Of a DNA stretch of 64,000 nt, positions 30,284-43,049 are shown in pieces. Location of the stretch: NCBI GenBank assembly GCA_018292915.2, contig JACVVK020000481.1:433722-497721 (forward strand), read 5' to 3'. Position 1 is the first letter of the stretch. The number at the start of each line of letters is the position of its first letter. A program made the translations under genes and the position numbers. The DNA comes from Batillaria attramentaria (Eukaryota; Mollusca; Gastropoda; Batillariidae). The notes under the pieces are model-generated. The model ran no database searches, was not told the origin of the DNA, and was given only the letters and a program-made list of their open reading frames with translations.

Positions 30284-30734
30284 GAGACCAGCTCAGTGCC
30301 GGTGACCTTTCACCCTTTCCTCAGTCTCACCACGGATGATATCACGCGATGTTTCGACGCTGATTCAAACCTGCCAGTAGCCGCAGCGGCCGGCGAAATT
30401 TCCTATAGCACCGTGAACAAAACGTTCGCGTACAAGAAAGTCTGCCGGTTAACCCTCACAGCACCGGAAGAACAGGTCGTCTTCTTCAAAATGGCGTTTT
30501 GCAGTGGCGCTTTAGTTCTGCGGTTGTACGATGCAGCATCGCCACATAGATATGGAAGAATTTTACAAACGCTCGGTGGGAAATTTCAGAAGGAAATCTA
30601 CAGTTACAGTAACGTTGTCGTGGTTACATTGGAAGTGCTCAGCCATTTCGACGCTGCTCTACGCCTGATGTTTTCGGCTGTTCAAGCGTCCGAGCGACCC
30701 CGGTTAGAAGTGAAATTTTCTTCACCACTGACAG
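30284..30734 (+). CDS. Secreted CUB-domain protein, exon 2
   Basis: The exon follows ATGTAACAG and ends at GTAGAT one base into a codon. After ETSSVPVTFHPF it reads CFDADSNLPVAAAAGEISYS, then CRLTLTAPEEQVVFFKMAFC, LVLRLYDAASPHRYGRIL, IYSYSNVVVVTLEVLS and FDAALRLMFSAVQ. A first Cys, GxI-x-S/Y, a C-x-L-x-I/L-x-AP strand, a central Cys, LYD, a YSNVVVV strand and an F-x-A-x-F/M end follow the CUB beta-sandwich order of about 110 residues. CUB domains bind proteins or carbohydrate outside the cell. Sequence is divergent, with no WxI signature. The likely partners are the signal exon at 26008 (phase 0) and the tail exon at 48741. Confidence 0.5.
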
Positions 30735-30736
30735 GT

Positions 30737-30738
30737 AG

Positions 30739-30772
<34 letters not shown>

Positions 30773-30835
30773 CCATCGTCGTCGTCGTCCTCGTTGCTGC
30801 CACCGCCGTCATCATCGTCATCATCATCATTTTTG
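30737..30835. repeat. (ATC)n/(GTC)n trinucleotide repeat
   Basis: Imperfect TCA/TCG triplets directly after the CUB exon donor. The serine run in the open frame here is intronic. Confidence 0.85.
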
Positions 30836-31082
30836 GGGTCATCACACATGACTGCTATTTGGTTATAGCCTGGACGCTAAAATGCAGCAGGACGAAAGTG
30901 AGTAAGTGAGTCATACAGTGAGTGAGTGAGTGTGCAAATAAAATGAGTGAATTTAGAATTTTCTCCTTTTAACTGCCGTCCCATGAGAACGATATTTGTT
31001 GTGATGTGTGCAGCCCATTTTTATTTGGAGTGAACGGAAATGTACATGCAACTCAGTGGTAACTAATGTGGTGACTAATATC

Positions 31083-31223
31083 AGTACCAGGTCCCGAGAG
31101 TGTGGAATTCACTTCCTCTACATGTTCGTCAGTCTCCATCTTTCACAGGTTTTTAATAAACAAACTAAAAACACACTTCTTCCAGTCAGCCTTCTCTCCC
31201 TCTTAGTTAATTAGCTGCGAAAC
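31083..31223 (+). mobile_element. CR1-like LINE 3' fragment, frameshifted
   Basis: Matches 20274-20405 almost base for base from CAGTACCAGGTCCCGAGAG through the end of the ORF and AGCTGCGAAA, with small indels. Both copies begin at the same point. Confidence 0.7.
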
Positions 31224-31236
31224 GCCAGCTTCCAGC

Positions 31237-32572
31237 ATAGAAAAAAATTGGAGCAGCAGAGTTCAAAAAATAAAACTCCTCATAGCACAGTGGAAGAAGA
31301 GGTCACTTAGCCTTCGTGGCAAAGTGTGTGTTATAAAAGTCTTTTCGCTCTCACAGATGGTATACGTGATGCAAGCTCTTAGGATTCCAACTTTCGTTTT
31401 GGATGAAGTTAATACACTGCTGTTCAGGTACCTGTGGAAAAATAGAAACCTCAATAAAAAAGCTTTTGAAAAAGTTAAACGATCAGTAATGTGCAGCGAG
31501 TACAATGAGGGTGGAGTTAAGATGATAAATATTAAGGACATACAGCTGTCTATGTTGTGTGAATGGGCTGTGCGACTCCGGTCAGACACAGCATCACGGT
31601 GGTCGATCCTGGGTAGAGAAGCTTACAAACTCTATGGTCCGCATCTGGTATGTTTTGAGTCGTCTGTCAGCACAAAAAACATACAGAGGGCTTCATCTGA
31701 TCAAATCTTTATTCTGGAGAGAGGTATTAACAGCCTGGCTAGAAACCGTGCAAACCACAAATGAGTCACTGAGCACAGTGATATGGAACAACGCAAACAT
31801 AACTTACAGATCTAACCCCCTTTTTTTCGCCGAATGGCTGAGAAATGGTATATATGGCGTGTCTGACATTTGTAATGGCAACATACTGATGTCCATGGAG
31901 GAACTGTGCCGCCGTGTGGGTCAAGCCCCTCAAAGGCTCTTAAAATATAATGTTGTGGCAAATGCAGTCTCACGCTTCATTGGTAGTTACCCTCATTTTA
32001 ATGAAGTCACTCCTGAAAATATTGTGTTGCCAGCTAAAGCTTTTAGAAAACAAATTGTTAAACAAAAGTACAGTCCCCCAAATGCAGTCACATTTTGGAA
32101 GAATAAATTTGGTATCGAAATAAATGAATGGTTTTGGGAAATAGCAAACAAATCATCGAAAGAAATTAGAAATTAGATTGCAGGAACTCCAATGGAAGAT
32201 AATACACAATATTTATCCAACAAACATTCTTCTATCAAAAATGGGGGTCGCAAATAATAGATACTGTACTTTTTGTAATAACCAAATCGATTATGCTGAA
32301 CATTTCTTTTACCATTGTACAAAGATATCACGTATCTGGAACCGTGTTGAATGTATATGCTCTGAGAAATGTCAACAAACAATCCGAATCTCTGTTGATC
32401 AAGCTTTACTTGGGTACAAAAATAACACTTTAGAAGCGACGGAAACCTTGTATATTAATCATGTACTTTTAGTTGCTAAAATGTGCATAAGTAAGTTCAA
32501 GTACGGCACACCGGTAGATATTGTCTGCATGCTTGAATCAGAGCTACACCTAAGAAGTCTGTATTGTTAAAT
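31237..32572 (+). mobile_element. Tx1/L1-like LINE, 3' part of ORF2, two frameshifts
   Basis: Three successive frames give one protein end. The first has QKIKLLIAQWKKRSLSLRGK, LWKNRN and GGVKMINIKDIQLSMLCEWA; the second, from about 31700, has ESLSTVIWNNANI, FFAEWLRNGI and FWKNKFGI. The third, from about 32165, has WKIIHNIYPTNILLSKMGV and the CCHC-like CTFCNN...EHFFYHCTKISRIW. Thumb-like GG-x-x-xxNI and the C-terminal zinc-type RVT tail are typical of the L1/Tx1 group. The catalytic FADD part is missing, so it is 5'-truncated. It ends in (TC)n and CA-rich repeats. Confidence 0.75.
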
Positions 32573-33310
32573 TGCTCTCTCTCTCTCTCTCTCTCTCATA
32601 CACACTCTCACACACACCAGACACTCTCATATACTCCACACACACGTGCACACACACACACACACACACATTCGCACTCAACATGTAAAACGCGGGCATT
32701 TTTCTGCAGCCTGAGCACAAATTGTACCAGTAAGATGCGGTCTACTTGTATAACTCGTTTGTTTGTAACTTTCTTGTTTCAAGACTATACTTAATAAAAT
32801 GTTTAGGATATCAGTGACACGTTTTGGGGGGCTTAAATGATGTAAAACACACACAATTTGTGTACAGTACAGTTTTACATACTGCACAAATTGTACATGT
32901 AAGATGCGGGCTAGATTGCATAACTTCTTTGTTTGTGAATTTTATGTTTCAAAACATTTGTATCTAGACTGTGTGAGTATACGTGAAATGTCTGTTGGCA
33001 TAAAAAAGCAGAAACATCCATACAGTGAGGTACATTACAATTTAAAAGATAAGCTCAAATTGTACATGTAAGATGCGGGCATTTGATGAGCACAAATTGT
33101 ACCTGTAAGATGCGGGCATACGATGAGCACAAATTGTACATGTAAAATGCAGTCATATGATGAGCACAAATTGTACATGTAAAATGCAGTCATACCATAA
33201 GCACAAATTGTACATGTAAAACGCAGTCATGCATAAAGCGCAAATTTCATTTGTAAATCGTGGGCATGTCTGAAGAGCACACAAGATGTCTAGATGTAAA
33301 ATGCGGGGGG
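32573..33310 (+). repeat. Tandem ~37-bp repeat (GTACATGTAAAATGC)
   Basis: After (TC)n/(CA)n (32575-32670), units with GAGCACAAATTGTACATGTA and AAATGCAGTCAT recur at least five times in 33040-33240 and singly at 32690 and 32880. A related motif recurs at 63.0-63.6 kb. Confidence 0.7.
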
Positions 33311-33403
33311 TTGCCACAACTGGAACGGAAAAATGGCACACAGCAACGCATTGTTGATTTAGATGAAATGAAACTCAGAAATGGATACTCTCTCTCTCTC
33401 TCT

Positions 33404-33564
33404 GGGAGCTGGAATAGCAGAATAGTATAGCGTTGGACTCTCAATGCTCGGGTTGTGAGTTCGAATCCCGGCTTGGGCCAAATATTTCTGCTGGCCTTTT
33501 TCTCGTTGCCCTGTCTTTGATATCAAACTGGTGGAAAAGGACGCTAAACTCCCAAACACCCCAA
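33404..33564 (+). mobile_element. tRNA-SINE, nearly full length
   Basis: Head GGGAGCTGGAATAGCAGAAT is degraded, but GTGAGTTCGAATCCC, CCAAATATTT, TTTGATATCA and GGAAAAGGACGCTAAA are all present. Confidence 0.75.
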
Positions 33565-36250
33565 CTCTCTCTCTCTCTCCCTCTCTCAACGGTTTTACCT
33601 CGATCAGGTAAGTAACAACACCACCAAATTCTGCCGTCACTAGGTATGAAGACTTGATTTGCAGTAGCAGTCTATTACTGGATAATTAGCACCCCCACCC
33701 CTCCCCTCCCGGAACGGCGCCAGTAAGTGGACACATACCTATGTTTCACATGGTGTCTTTGTGGATGGTTATGTCCGCGCTGTAGTATATTTCTTATTTA
33801 AGCACATGTTTGAAGGGTAACTGGGGTACTTTTGTTAACTTGAGACTTCTGTGTTAGTCATTTGTCAAAGTAGCTAAGTAATTAAGTCTTTAGTAACTGC
33901 GTGTGAATTCAGTGTATTGATTGAGTGAGTGTTTAGTTGTCTGATTCTATTTGTGTATAAAGGTCAAAAAGGAACCGCTATTTACCTGTGTGTAGGAAAG
34001 GGAGTGAATGACGTTTTGCATGCGTGCCTTTCTGACTGTCTGTGATGTGAAAGGGGAGTGAAAGTTGTGAGACCACCTTACGTAGTTACGGGGGGGGGGG
34101 GGGGTGGAGGAGGCGGGGGGGGGGGGGGTGGAGGAGGCGGGGGGGGGGAGGAGGTGAGGGTAGAGACGGGGGGGGGGGGTGAATGTGTGACAGTAGAAGG
34201 TGGCCACGCTAACGTTTTAAGCGTTAACTATAAAACTGATTAAGCAGCTGAGTTCACCATAGGCAACCTCAGAGGGAGAGAGAGGGTGGGGGTGGGGGGC
34301 ATTCTCGTCACTAACCCTAGTCACGTGGCTAAGAGGTCGGGGTCGTACCTTTAGCCACAGGTCCAAACTATGTGTTCCTGGGTGAGTGAAAACTGTGATA
34401 GCGAGAGGTTAGTAATTGTAACCGTTATGTGCCTATACCCCATAACATTGGGGGCAAATTACTTTCCGCGGATGGCGAGTGGCGCTAAAAATGGCTAGAG
34501 GCTAAAAATCGTTTTCGCTGAAATAACCTTGGTTTCGACTTTATCACCAGAGACCACGCCACTATCTCTCCATGTATGTCGTGGACAACCGAGACAAAAA
34601 AAAAAAAGAATGGCTGTGAAGGCTTGCCTGTCAGCCTCCAGCCAGTCTGGGACCTGAGAGACAGACACTCACTGAAGACCGCAGACTTCCTCAGGCCACA
34701 CCAAGCACTTGCCGATAGGCCAGTGAGAATCCTGGCCGACGCAATCGTCAGATCAGATCTGACAAAATGGTTGTACATGTACATTAATACCTAAGAGCGA
34801 AAGGACACCCCAGTGATGATCCAAAGGCTAAAGCACGGATGACAGAACAGACTGAGACACTGAAAAACAACTCAGACCAGACATCTGAAACCTAAGCAGA
34901 GAACCTCTGACGTTGCCCAAAGCAAAGCAAAACAGTCAAGAAAACCTCACAATCTTCAAATTTGTACATGAGTTTATAATAAACAGCCAGCGCTTTACCA
35001 TACAGTAATGAGTAGTTTAAGCACTTACTGTGCCGCGGGCAGTCTGTCGGCTGCGCCAACCGAACAACTTCCCCCTCCCCTGACCTTGCCTTCCCCTCCC
35101 TCTCTCTTCTTCTCACTTTCTCCTCTTCTTACTTTCCCTCCTCCCCTCTCCTGTCTTTTCACTGTTATTATTACGCTGTACGCTGTGACAGTATCGCCGT
35201 AATACTGACGTTGTAAGTGTTCACAGGCGGAGGCTATATATATAGGCTTCTGGCCTCTTGCCATCACCTAAATATTTGTTTGTGTAACTGACCTGACCAG
35301 CGAAATAAAACCATGTTTAAATCAAAGCAAAACAGCCCTTATCTACCTCAAAGACACTCGCCAAGCCAAGCAGCCAAAGACACATACCAGGAACAACTTG
35401 TCCTTAAGGGCTAAAAACCATAGGACGTGAAGCAAGCTAATGATGACGACAAAACAAAAATGGTGGCAGTTTTGCTTCCCTCCCGAACTGCAGTTTAAGT
35501 TTTGGTGAAAATTGAGTAATATTTGCATCGTCGGTGACGTATACAAGAAATGTTTGCATCTTCTACAGTGATGTGGTATGTGATTGTAAGATTGCTGTCT
35601 TTACTTAGTGTAATCATGAGTAGAATGATACCACACTATCATCTCACTGCCTGACTACATGTAGGATGATTTCTTTTTCCTTTTGTATGTGTCCGTTCAA
35701 ACAACATTTACCTCTGAGATTTCTAGCATGGCTACAGAGGGTGTATAACGCGTCGGATCTCGGCTGGCGACGCTACGTCTGGCAGTTTGAGTCTAATACC
35801 CTAGCACATTTAGCATTTCGTCTGTCTATGTAGATTGTGTCGCCGGTCTGCTGCACGTTTGTTTACCGCCGGTACTATTTTTTAGACACCACGTGATGTG
35901 TCACGTTGTCAATACGCAATCAAACATGGCGAGGAAAAATCGTCCGCTAGCCTCTCGAATGGAACGAAACCCTTGCTGCGACTTATTCACATGCACAGTC
36001 AGTGTTACTGCCAGAGTATGCTTGCCGCCGTAAACGCTACGTTATTCTTGACCATTAAACTCCCAAACACCCACACACCCTTACTTTTGACCAAATTAGA
36101 CTTTTTTGTGGTTTTACCATTGTTCTTAGTCGCCACAAATTTGCCATTCCTTACCGGTTCTGTAGAGGCATGGACGCCAAGCCAAGAGCTATCATTGGCT
36201 TGGTGCCCGAGTTATCTGGTCAGCATAAGGCGACCCATAATCCCTTTATC
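33565..36250. other. Gene-free stretch with poly-G blocks
   Basis: Contains G-rich blocks at 34090-34181 and pyrimidine-rich DNA at 35060-35160. I found no exon I would defend. An open frame at 35898-36290 has no recognised motif. Confidence 0.4.
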
Positions 36251-36450
36251 CGTCAAGGCCAAGTTACCAGCTTGTCACCTGGTCGCGTGAAGCGCGAGGA
36301 CCACGTCAAGGAGAGTCCTCCAATTGTGTGAGGCACGTGCGATTGCCGGTTCAAAGTAGTGCGAGGACGGACTGAAGAGGTGAACCATGATAATCACGAA
36401 CCCGCAATGACTGAAACAGAATGTTCTTAGCTGTGCCCCACACCCCCACC
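36250..36450 (+). repeat. Dispersed repeat F, copy
   Basis: Contains AGCTTGTCACCTGGTCGCGT, GAGGACCACGTCAAGGAG and GTGCGAGGACGG, similar to 46640-46800 and 47240-47380. Confidence 0.5.
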
Positions 36451-36512
36451 CAACACTGTTAAAGATCTAAGCTCCCAACAAAAAGCTTTCCGACGTGCGA
36501 AATTTTTTTACA

Positions 36513-36688
36513 GGGGGTGGGGGTGGGTGTTTGGGGATTTAACGTCCTTTTCCACCACATACGGGTGATATCAAAGACGGGGCAACGATGAAAAAGCCAG
36601 TACAAATATTTGGCCCCAGCCGGGATACGAACTCACGACCCGAGCATCATAAGTCCAACGCTCTACCATTCGGCCACCCCGGCTCCCC
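36513..36688 (-). mobile_element. tRNA-SINE, full length
   Basis: Minus strand from GGGGAGCCGGGGTGGCC through TTATGATGCTCGGG, GTGAGTTCGTATCCC and TTTGATATCACCCG to the C-rich end. All modules are in order. Confidence 0.8.
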
Positions 36689-36689
36689 A

Positions 36690-37514
36690 ACTCTGTCACA
36701 CCCACGGTCAGTTGCAGAGTTCACACAGTGTCCAGAAACCGGCCGCGACAAAACCGTGCTGAAAAACTGCCCCCACTTCCTATTGGAGTCCGTCAATGCG
36801 TGCACATCTGAAAGTATAGTAGCACCCTTAGCCTTATTGCGGCAATTTTGAAAAAAATCCCCCCCCCCCTCCTCAAGCAGCTGCGTCTACAGGACCGTAC
36901 CCTCCTCATATCCATAAGAGTACGACCACCAGTGAAACGTTCGGACTATGACGTGTTGCTGAGACGTGGGAACGAGGACAGGCGGGTCATCGTAAATCTA
37001 ATCAGACAATACTTAGGCTGCTGATCGTGCGACCAGGAATCATCCTTGTAAAGTGTGAGACAAATCAAAATTGTAATTCCTAAAGACATTACTGACTGTA
37101 GGATTTCCGCATCGGACTAAGGCTGGATTCCAGCTTTGCTATTTTTGTTTTATGTTACGCAGTATTCATATATGTTTGTAATCATTGTTTATGGGCGGAT
37201 GCCTGAAGAGCATTAAATGTCTGAGTCTGAGTCTCTCTCTCTTGTGCACTCTCTCTCTCTCTCTCCCGTGGGATTAAGTCAAACCACTGTAGCATGCTGT
37301 GTCTTATCGTGGCAAGTTTTAAAAAATGCCCCCCCCCCTCCCCCGGGTCATATACGAAATAGACGAAGACATCCCCACAAGATATACGATTGTTATTGTC
37401 AAAGTCAGGCACAATTGTGTCTTGTTCCGTTCGATTTTGGCATGGCAAATATGGTCTACGCAATCTGCACTGGTCAGTGGCTATTAACTGCACAAAAGAA
37501 ACCAGATTAAGACC
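36690..37514. other. Gene-free stretch
   Basis: No exon recognised; (TC)n at 37225-37265 and a C run at 37329-37342. Confidence 0.35.
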
Positions 37515-37607
37515 TACATCATTGTAGAATCTTACATAACATTTATCCCACGAACATTTTGCGGCAGAAAATGGGACTGAAAAACGCTAATAAATGTGAT
37601 TTCTTTA
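37515..37607 (+). mobile_element. Tx1/L1-like LINE fragment abutting the satellite
   Basis: The + frame gives LHNIYPTNILRQKMGLKNA then NKCDFF, matching IIHNIYPTNILLSKMGVANN and CTFC of the LINE at 32190-32270. It stops where the first 50-bp satellite unit begins. Confidence 0.6.
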
Positions 37608-38429
37608 TTAATGAAGCTGATTCCGGGGCAGACGGCATTCAGTCCGTGTTGGTAACCCGGCACAGAAGTTTACTCAGTGTACGTAACCGACTAAAAGATG
37701 CTGAATCTGGTGCGGACATAATTATATTCCGTGTCGGTATCCCACTAATTGAAGATGAATCCAGTGCAGACATTCAGTCGGGTATCAACACGGACTGAAT
37801 GTCTGCACCAGATTCAGCTTGATTTAGTGGGATACCCGTGTTGATACCCGACTAAATGAAGCTGATTCCGATGCAAACATTCATTGCGTGTTAACAGCCG
37901 ACGAAATGAAGCTGATTCCCATGCAGACATACCCGACTAAATGAAGCTGATTCTGATGCAGTCATTCATTGCGTGTTGATACCTAGTAAATGAAGCTGAA
38001 TCCGGTGCAGACCTTTATCCCGCGTCAGTATCCCACTAAATGAAGCTGAATCCGGCGCAGACATTCACTCCGTGTTCGTATCCCACTAAATGAAGCTGAA
38101 TCCTGGGGCAGACATTCGCTCTGTGTTCAAATCCGACTAAATGAAGCTGAATCCGGTGCAGACCTTTATCCCGTGTCGGTATCCCACTAAATGCAGCTGA
38201 TTCCGATGCAGAGATTCATTGCGTGTTGATACCCGACTAAATGAAACTGATTCCGATGCAGACATTCATTGCGTGTTAATGCCCGACTAAATGAAGCTGA
38301 TTCCGATGCCGGCAGACATTTATAGCGTGTCCGACGATATCCGTATACACGAAGCTGATTCCGCCGATGCAGACATTCACTGCGTATTAATACCAGACTG
38401 AATGAAACTGGTTCCGAGGCTGACTCAGA

Positions 38430-38818
38430 CTGACATTTATTCCGTGTTAATACTAAAAAACTAAATCTATTTTCAATGCTGGCATTTTTTTTCCTGACCT
38501 AAATAAGTGTCCACGCGGCCGAAATAAATATCATCACCAAAAATAAGCTTCACTAAATGGGATCGGATGTATCGTAGACGCTGACTGAACACGTGCCTTG
38601 ATGATGCTGAACTTGTTGACAAGGCTTTTACCGGGAATGCACGTCTGGGCTTGAGCGCTTTATATTTGACTGAACATGGCACTAGAGAACGGGTGAGCCG
38701 TATTCGCGCACACACGGCATTTCCCGTACCGTGAGTAATGCAATGCGACAAATCATGAATACAAGTAATGTGTGCCCTCTCGAATGTTTGGACCGGTTTT
38801 AAGAATTTCAATTGCTTG
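38430..38818 (+). repeat. Satellite spacer, intact copy 1
   Basis: Non-satellite DNA starting about AAACTAAATCTATTTTCAAT, with TTGACAAGGCTTTTACCGGG, ACTAGAGAACGGGTGAGCCG and TGTTTGGACCGGTTTTAAG, ending as the 50-bp units resume. Confidence 0.85.
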
Positions 38819-40639
38819 TTGATACCTGACTAAATGAAGCTGATTCCGATGCAGACATTCATTGCGTGTTAACAGCCGACGAAATGAAGCTGATTCCGAT
38901 GTTGACAGTCATTGCGTGTTAACAGCCGACTAAATGAAGCTAATTCCGATGCAGACATTCATTGCGTGTTGATACCCGACTAAATGAGACTGATTCCGAT
39001 GCAGACATTCATTGCGTGTTGATACCCGACTAAATGAGACTGATTCCGATGCAGACATCATTGCGTGTTGATACCCAGTAAATGAAGCTGAATCCGGTGC
39101 AGACATTCGCTCCGTGTTCGAATCCCACTAAATGAAGCTGAATCCGGTGCAGACCTTTATCCCGTGTCGGTACCCCACTTAATGAAGCTGAATCCGGCGC
39201 AGACATTCACTCCGTGGTCGTATCCCACTAAATGAAGCTGAATCCGGCGCAGACATTCACTCCGTGGTCGTATCCCACTAAATGAAGCTGAATCCGGCGC
39301 AGACATTCACTACGTGTCGTATCCCACTAAATGAAGCTCAATCCGGCGCAGACATTCACTCCGCGTTCGTATCCCACTAAATGAAGCTGAATCCGGTGCA
39401 GACTTTTATCCCGTGTCGGTATCCCACTCATTGAAGCTGAATCCGGTGCAGACATTCGCTCCGTGTTCGAATCCCACTAAATGAAGCTGAATCCGGTGCA
39501 GACCTTTATCCGGTATCGGTATCCAACTAAATGCTGAAGCTGAATCTGGCGCAGACATTCGCTCCGTGTTCGAATCCCACTAATGAAGCTGAATCCGGTG
39601 CAGACCTTTATCCCGTGTCGGTATCCAACTAAATGAAGCTAAATCCGGTGCAGACATTCGCTCCGTGTTCGAATCCCACTAAATGAAGCTGAATCCGGTG
39701 CAGACCTTTATCCCGTATCAGTATCCAACTAAATGCTGAAGCTGAATCTGGCGCAGACATTCGCTCCGTGTTCGAATCCCACTAATGAAGCTGTATCCGG
39801 TGCAGACCTTTATCCCGTGTCGGTATCCAACTAAATGAAGCTGAATCCGGTGCAGACATTCACTCCGTGTTTATACCCGACTAAATGAAACTGATTCCGA
39901 TGCAAACATTCATTGTTGCGTATTGATACCCGACTAAATGAAGCAGATTCCGATGTAGACATCCATTGCGTGGTGATACCCGACTAAATGAAGCTGAATC
40001 CGATGCAGACATTCATTGCGTGTTGATACCCGACTAAATGAAGCCGATTCCGATGCAGACATTCATTGCGTGTTGATACCCGACTAGATGAAGCCGATTC
40101 CGATGCAGACATTCATTGCGTGTTGATACCCGACTAAATGAAGCTGATTCCGATGCAGACATTCATTGCGTGTCGGTATCCCAATAAATGAAGCTGAATC
40201 CGGTGCAGACCTTTATCCCGTGTCGGCATCCCACTAAATGAAGCTGATTCCGATGCAGACATTCACTGCGTGTTGATACCCGATTAAATGAAGGTGATTC
40301 CGATGCAGATATTCATTGCGTGTTAATACCCGACTAAATGAAGCTGATTCCGATGCAAACATTCATTGCGTGTTGATACCAGACTAAATGAAGCTGATTC
40401 CGATGCCGACATCCACTGCGTGTTGATACCTGACTAAATGAAGCCGATTCCGATGCAGACATTCATTGCGTGTTGATACCCGATTAAATGAAGGTGATTC
40501 CGAAGCCGGCAGACATTTATAGCGTGTCCGGCGATATCCGTCTAAACGAAGCTGATTCCGCCGACGCAGACATTCACTGCGTATTGAAACCCGACTAAAT
40601 GAAACTGATTCCGAGGCCGATGCAGACTGACATTTATTC

Positions 40640-41018
40640 CGTGTTAATACACGTAAAACTAAATCTATTTTCAATGCTGGCATTTTTTTCCTGTCCTAAA
40701 TAAGTGTCCACACGGCCGGAATAAATATTATCACCAAAAAAATAAGCTTCACTAAATGGGATCGGATGTAACGTAGACACTCACTGAATACGTGCCTTGA
40801 TAATACTGAACTTGACCAGTTGACAAGGCTTTTACCGGGAATGCGCGTCTGGGATTGAGCGCTTTATATTTGACTGAACATACTAGAGAACGGGTGAGCC
40901 GTATTCACGCACACACGGCATTTCCCGTACCGTGAGTAATGCAATGCGACAAATCATGAATACAAGTAATGTGTGCCCTCTCGAATGTTTGGACCGGTTT
41001 TAAGAATTTCAATTGCTT
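40640..41018 (+). repeat. Satellite spacer, intact copy 2
   Basis: Collinear with 38430-38818 with few substitutions; includes ACTAGAGAACGGGTGAGCCG uninterrupted. Confidence 0.85.
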
Positions 41019-41979
41019 GTTGATACCTGACTAAATGAAGCTGATTCCGATGCAGACATTCATTGCGTGTTAACAGCCGACGAAATGAAGCTGATTCCGA
41101 TGTTGACAGTCATTGCGTGTTAACAGCCGACGAAATGAAGCTGATTCCGATGCAGACATTCATTGCGTGTTAACAGCAGACGAAATGAAGCTGATTCCGA
41201 TGTTGACAGTCATTGCGTGTTAACAGCCGACGAAATGAAGCTGATTCCGATGCAGACATTCATTGCGTCTTAACAGCAGACGAAATGAAGCTGATTCCGA
41301 TGCAAACATTCATTGCGTGTTGATACCCAGTAAATGAAGCTGAATCCAGTGCAGACCTTTATCCCGTGTCGGTATCCCACTAAATGAAGCTGAATCCGGC
41401 GCAGACATTGACTCCGTGTTCGTATCCCACTAAATGAGGCTGTATCTGGTGCAGACCTTCATCCCGTGTCGGTATTCCACTAAATGAAGCTGAATCCGGT
41501 GCAGACATTCACTCCATGTTGATACCCGACTAAATGAAGCTGATTCCGATGCAAACATTCATTGCGTGTTGATACCAGACGAAATGAAGCTGATTTCGAT
41601 GCCGACATCCATTGCGTGTTGATACCCAGTAAATTATGCTGAATCCGGTGCAGACCTTTATCCCGTGTCGGTATCCCACTGAATGAAGCTGAATCCCGTG
41701 CAGACATTCAGTCCGTGTTGATACCCAACTAAATGAAGCCGATTCCGATGCAGACATTCATTGCGTGTTGATACCCCACTAAATGAAGCCGATTCCGATG
41801 TTGACATTCATTGCGTGGTGATACCCGACTAAATGAAGCTGATTTCGATGCAGACATTCATTGCGTGTTGATACCCGATTAAATGAAGCTGATTCCGATG
41901 CAGACATTTATTGCGTGTCGGTATCCCACTAAATGAAGCTGAATCCGGCGCAGACATTCACTCCGTGTTCGTATCCCAA

Positions 41980-42097
41980 GGGTGAGCCGTATTCACGCAC
42001 ACACAGCATTTCCCGTACCGTAAGTAATGCAATACGACAAATCATGCGTACAAGTAATGTGTGCCCTCTCGAATGTTTGGACCGGTTTTAAGAATTT
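41980..42097 (+). repeat. Satellite spacer, 3' part only
   Basis: Begins abruptly at GGGTGAGCCGTATTCACGC and runs to TTTTAAGAATTTC; everything upstream of this point in the intact spacer is missing. Confidence 0.85.
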
Positions 42098-43049
42098 CAT
42101 TGCGTGTTGATACCCGACTAAATGAAGCTGATTCCGAAGCAGACATTCATTGCGTGTTCACAGCCGACGAAATGAAGCTGATTCCGATGCAGACATTCAT
42201 TGCGCGTTAACAGCCGACGAAATGAAGCTGATTCCGATGCAGACATTCATTGCGTGTTAACAGCCGACGAAATGATACCGATTCCGATGCAGACATTCAA
42301 TGCGTCTTAATACCCGACTAAATGAAGCTGATTCCGATGCAAACATTGATTGCGTGTTGATACCCAGTAAATGAAGCTGAATCCAGTGCAGACCTTTATC
42401 CCGTGTCGGTATCCCACTAAATGAAGCTGAATCCGGTGCAGACCTTTATCCCGTGTCGGTATCCCACTAAATGAAGCTGAATCCGGCGCAGACATTCACT
42501 CCGCGTTCGTATCCCGCTAAATGAAGCTGAATCCGGCGCAGACATTCGCTCCGTGTTCGAATCCCAGTAAATGAAGCGGAATCCGGTGCAGACCTTCATC
42601 CCGTGTCGGTATTTCACTAAATGAAGCTGAATCCGGTGCAGACCTTTATCCCGTGTCGGTATACCACCAAATGAAGCTGAATCCGGTGCACACATTCACT
42701 CCGTGTTGATACCCGACTAAATGAAGCTGATTCCGATGCCGACATCCATTGCGTGTTGATACCCGACTAAATGAAGCCGATTCCGATGCAGACATTCATT
42801 GCGTGTTGATACCCGACTAGATGAAGCCGATTCCGATGCAGACATTCATTGCGTGTTGATACCCGACTAAATGAAGCTGATTCCGGTGCAGACATCCATT
42901 GCGTGTTGATACCCGACTAAATGAAGCCGATTCCGATTGAGACATCCATTGCGTGTTGATACCCGACTAAATGAAGCTGAATCCGATGCAGACATTCATT
43001 GCGTGTTGATACCCGACTAAATGAAGCTGATTCCGATACAGACATTGAT

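Noticed and set aside
30737..30868. Serine-rich C-terminus continuing the CUB exon
   Set aside because: It begins right after a good GT donor and is a trinucleotide repeat, so it is more likely intron.
35898..36290. 130-codon open frame as a gene
   Set aside because: No motif, no splice context, and its end overlaps dispersed repeat F.
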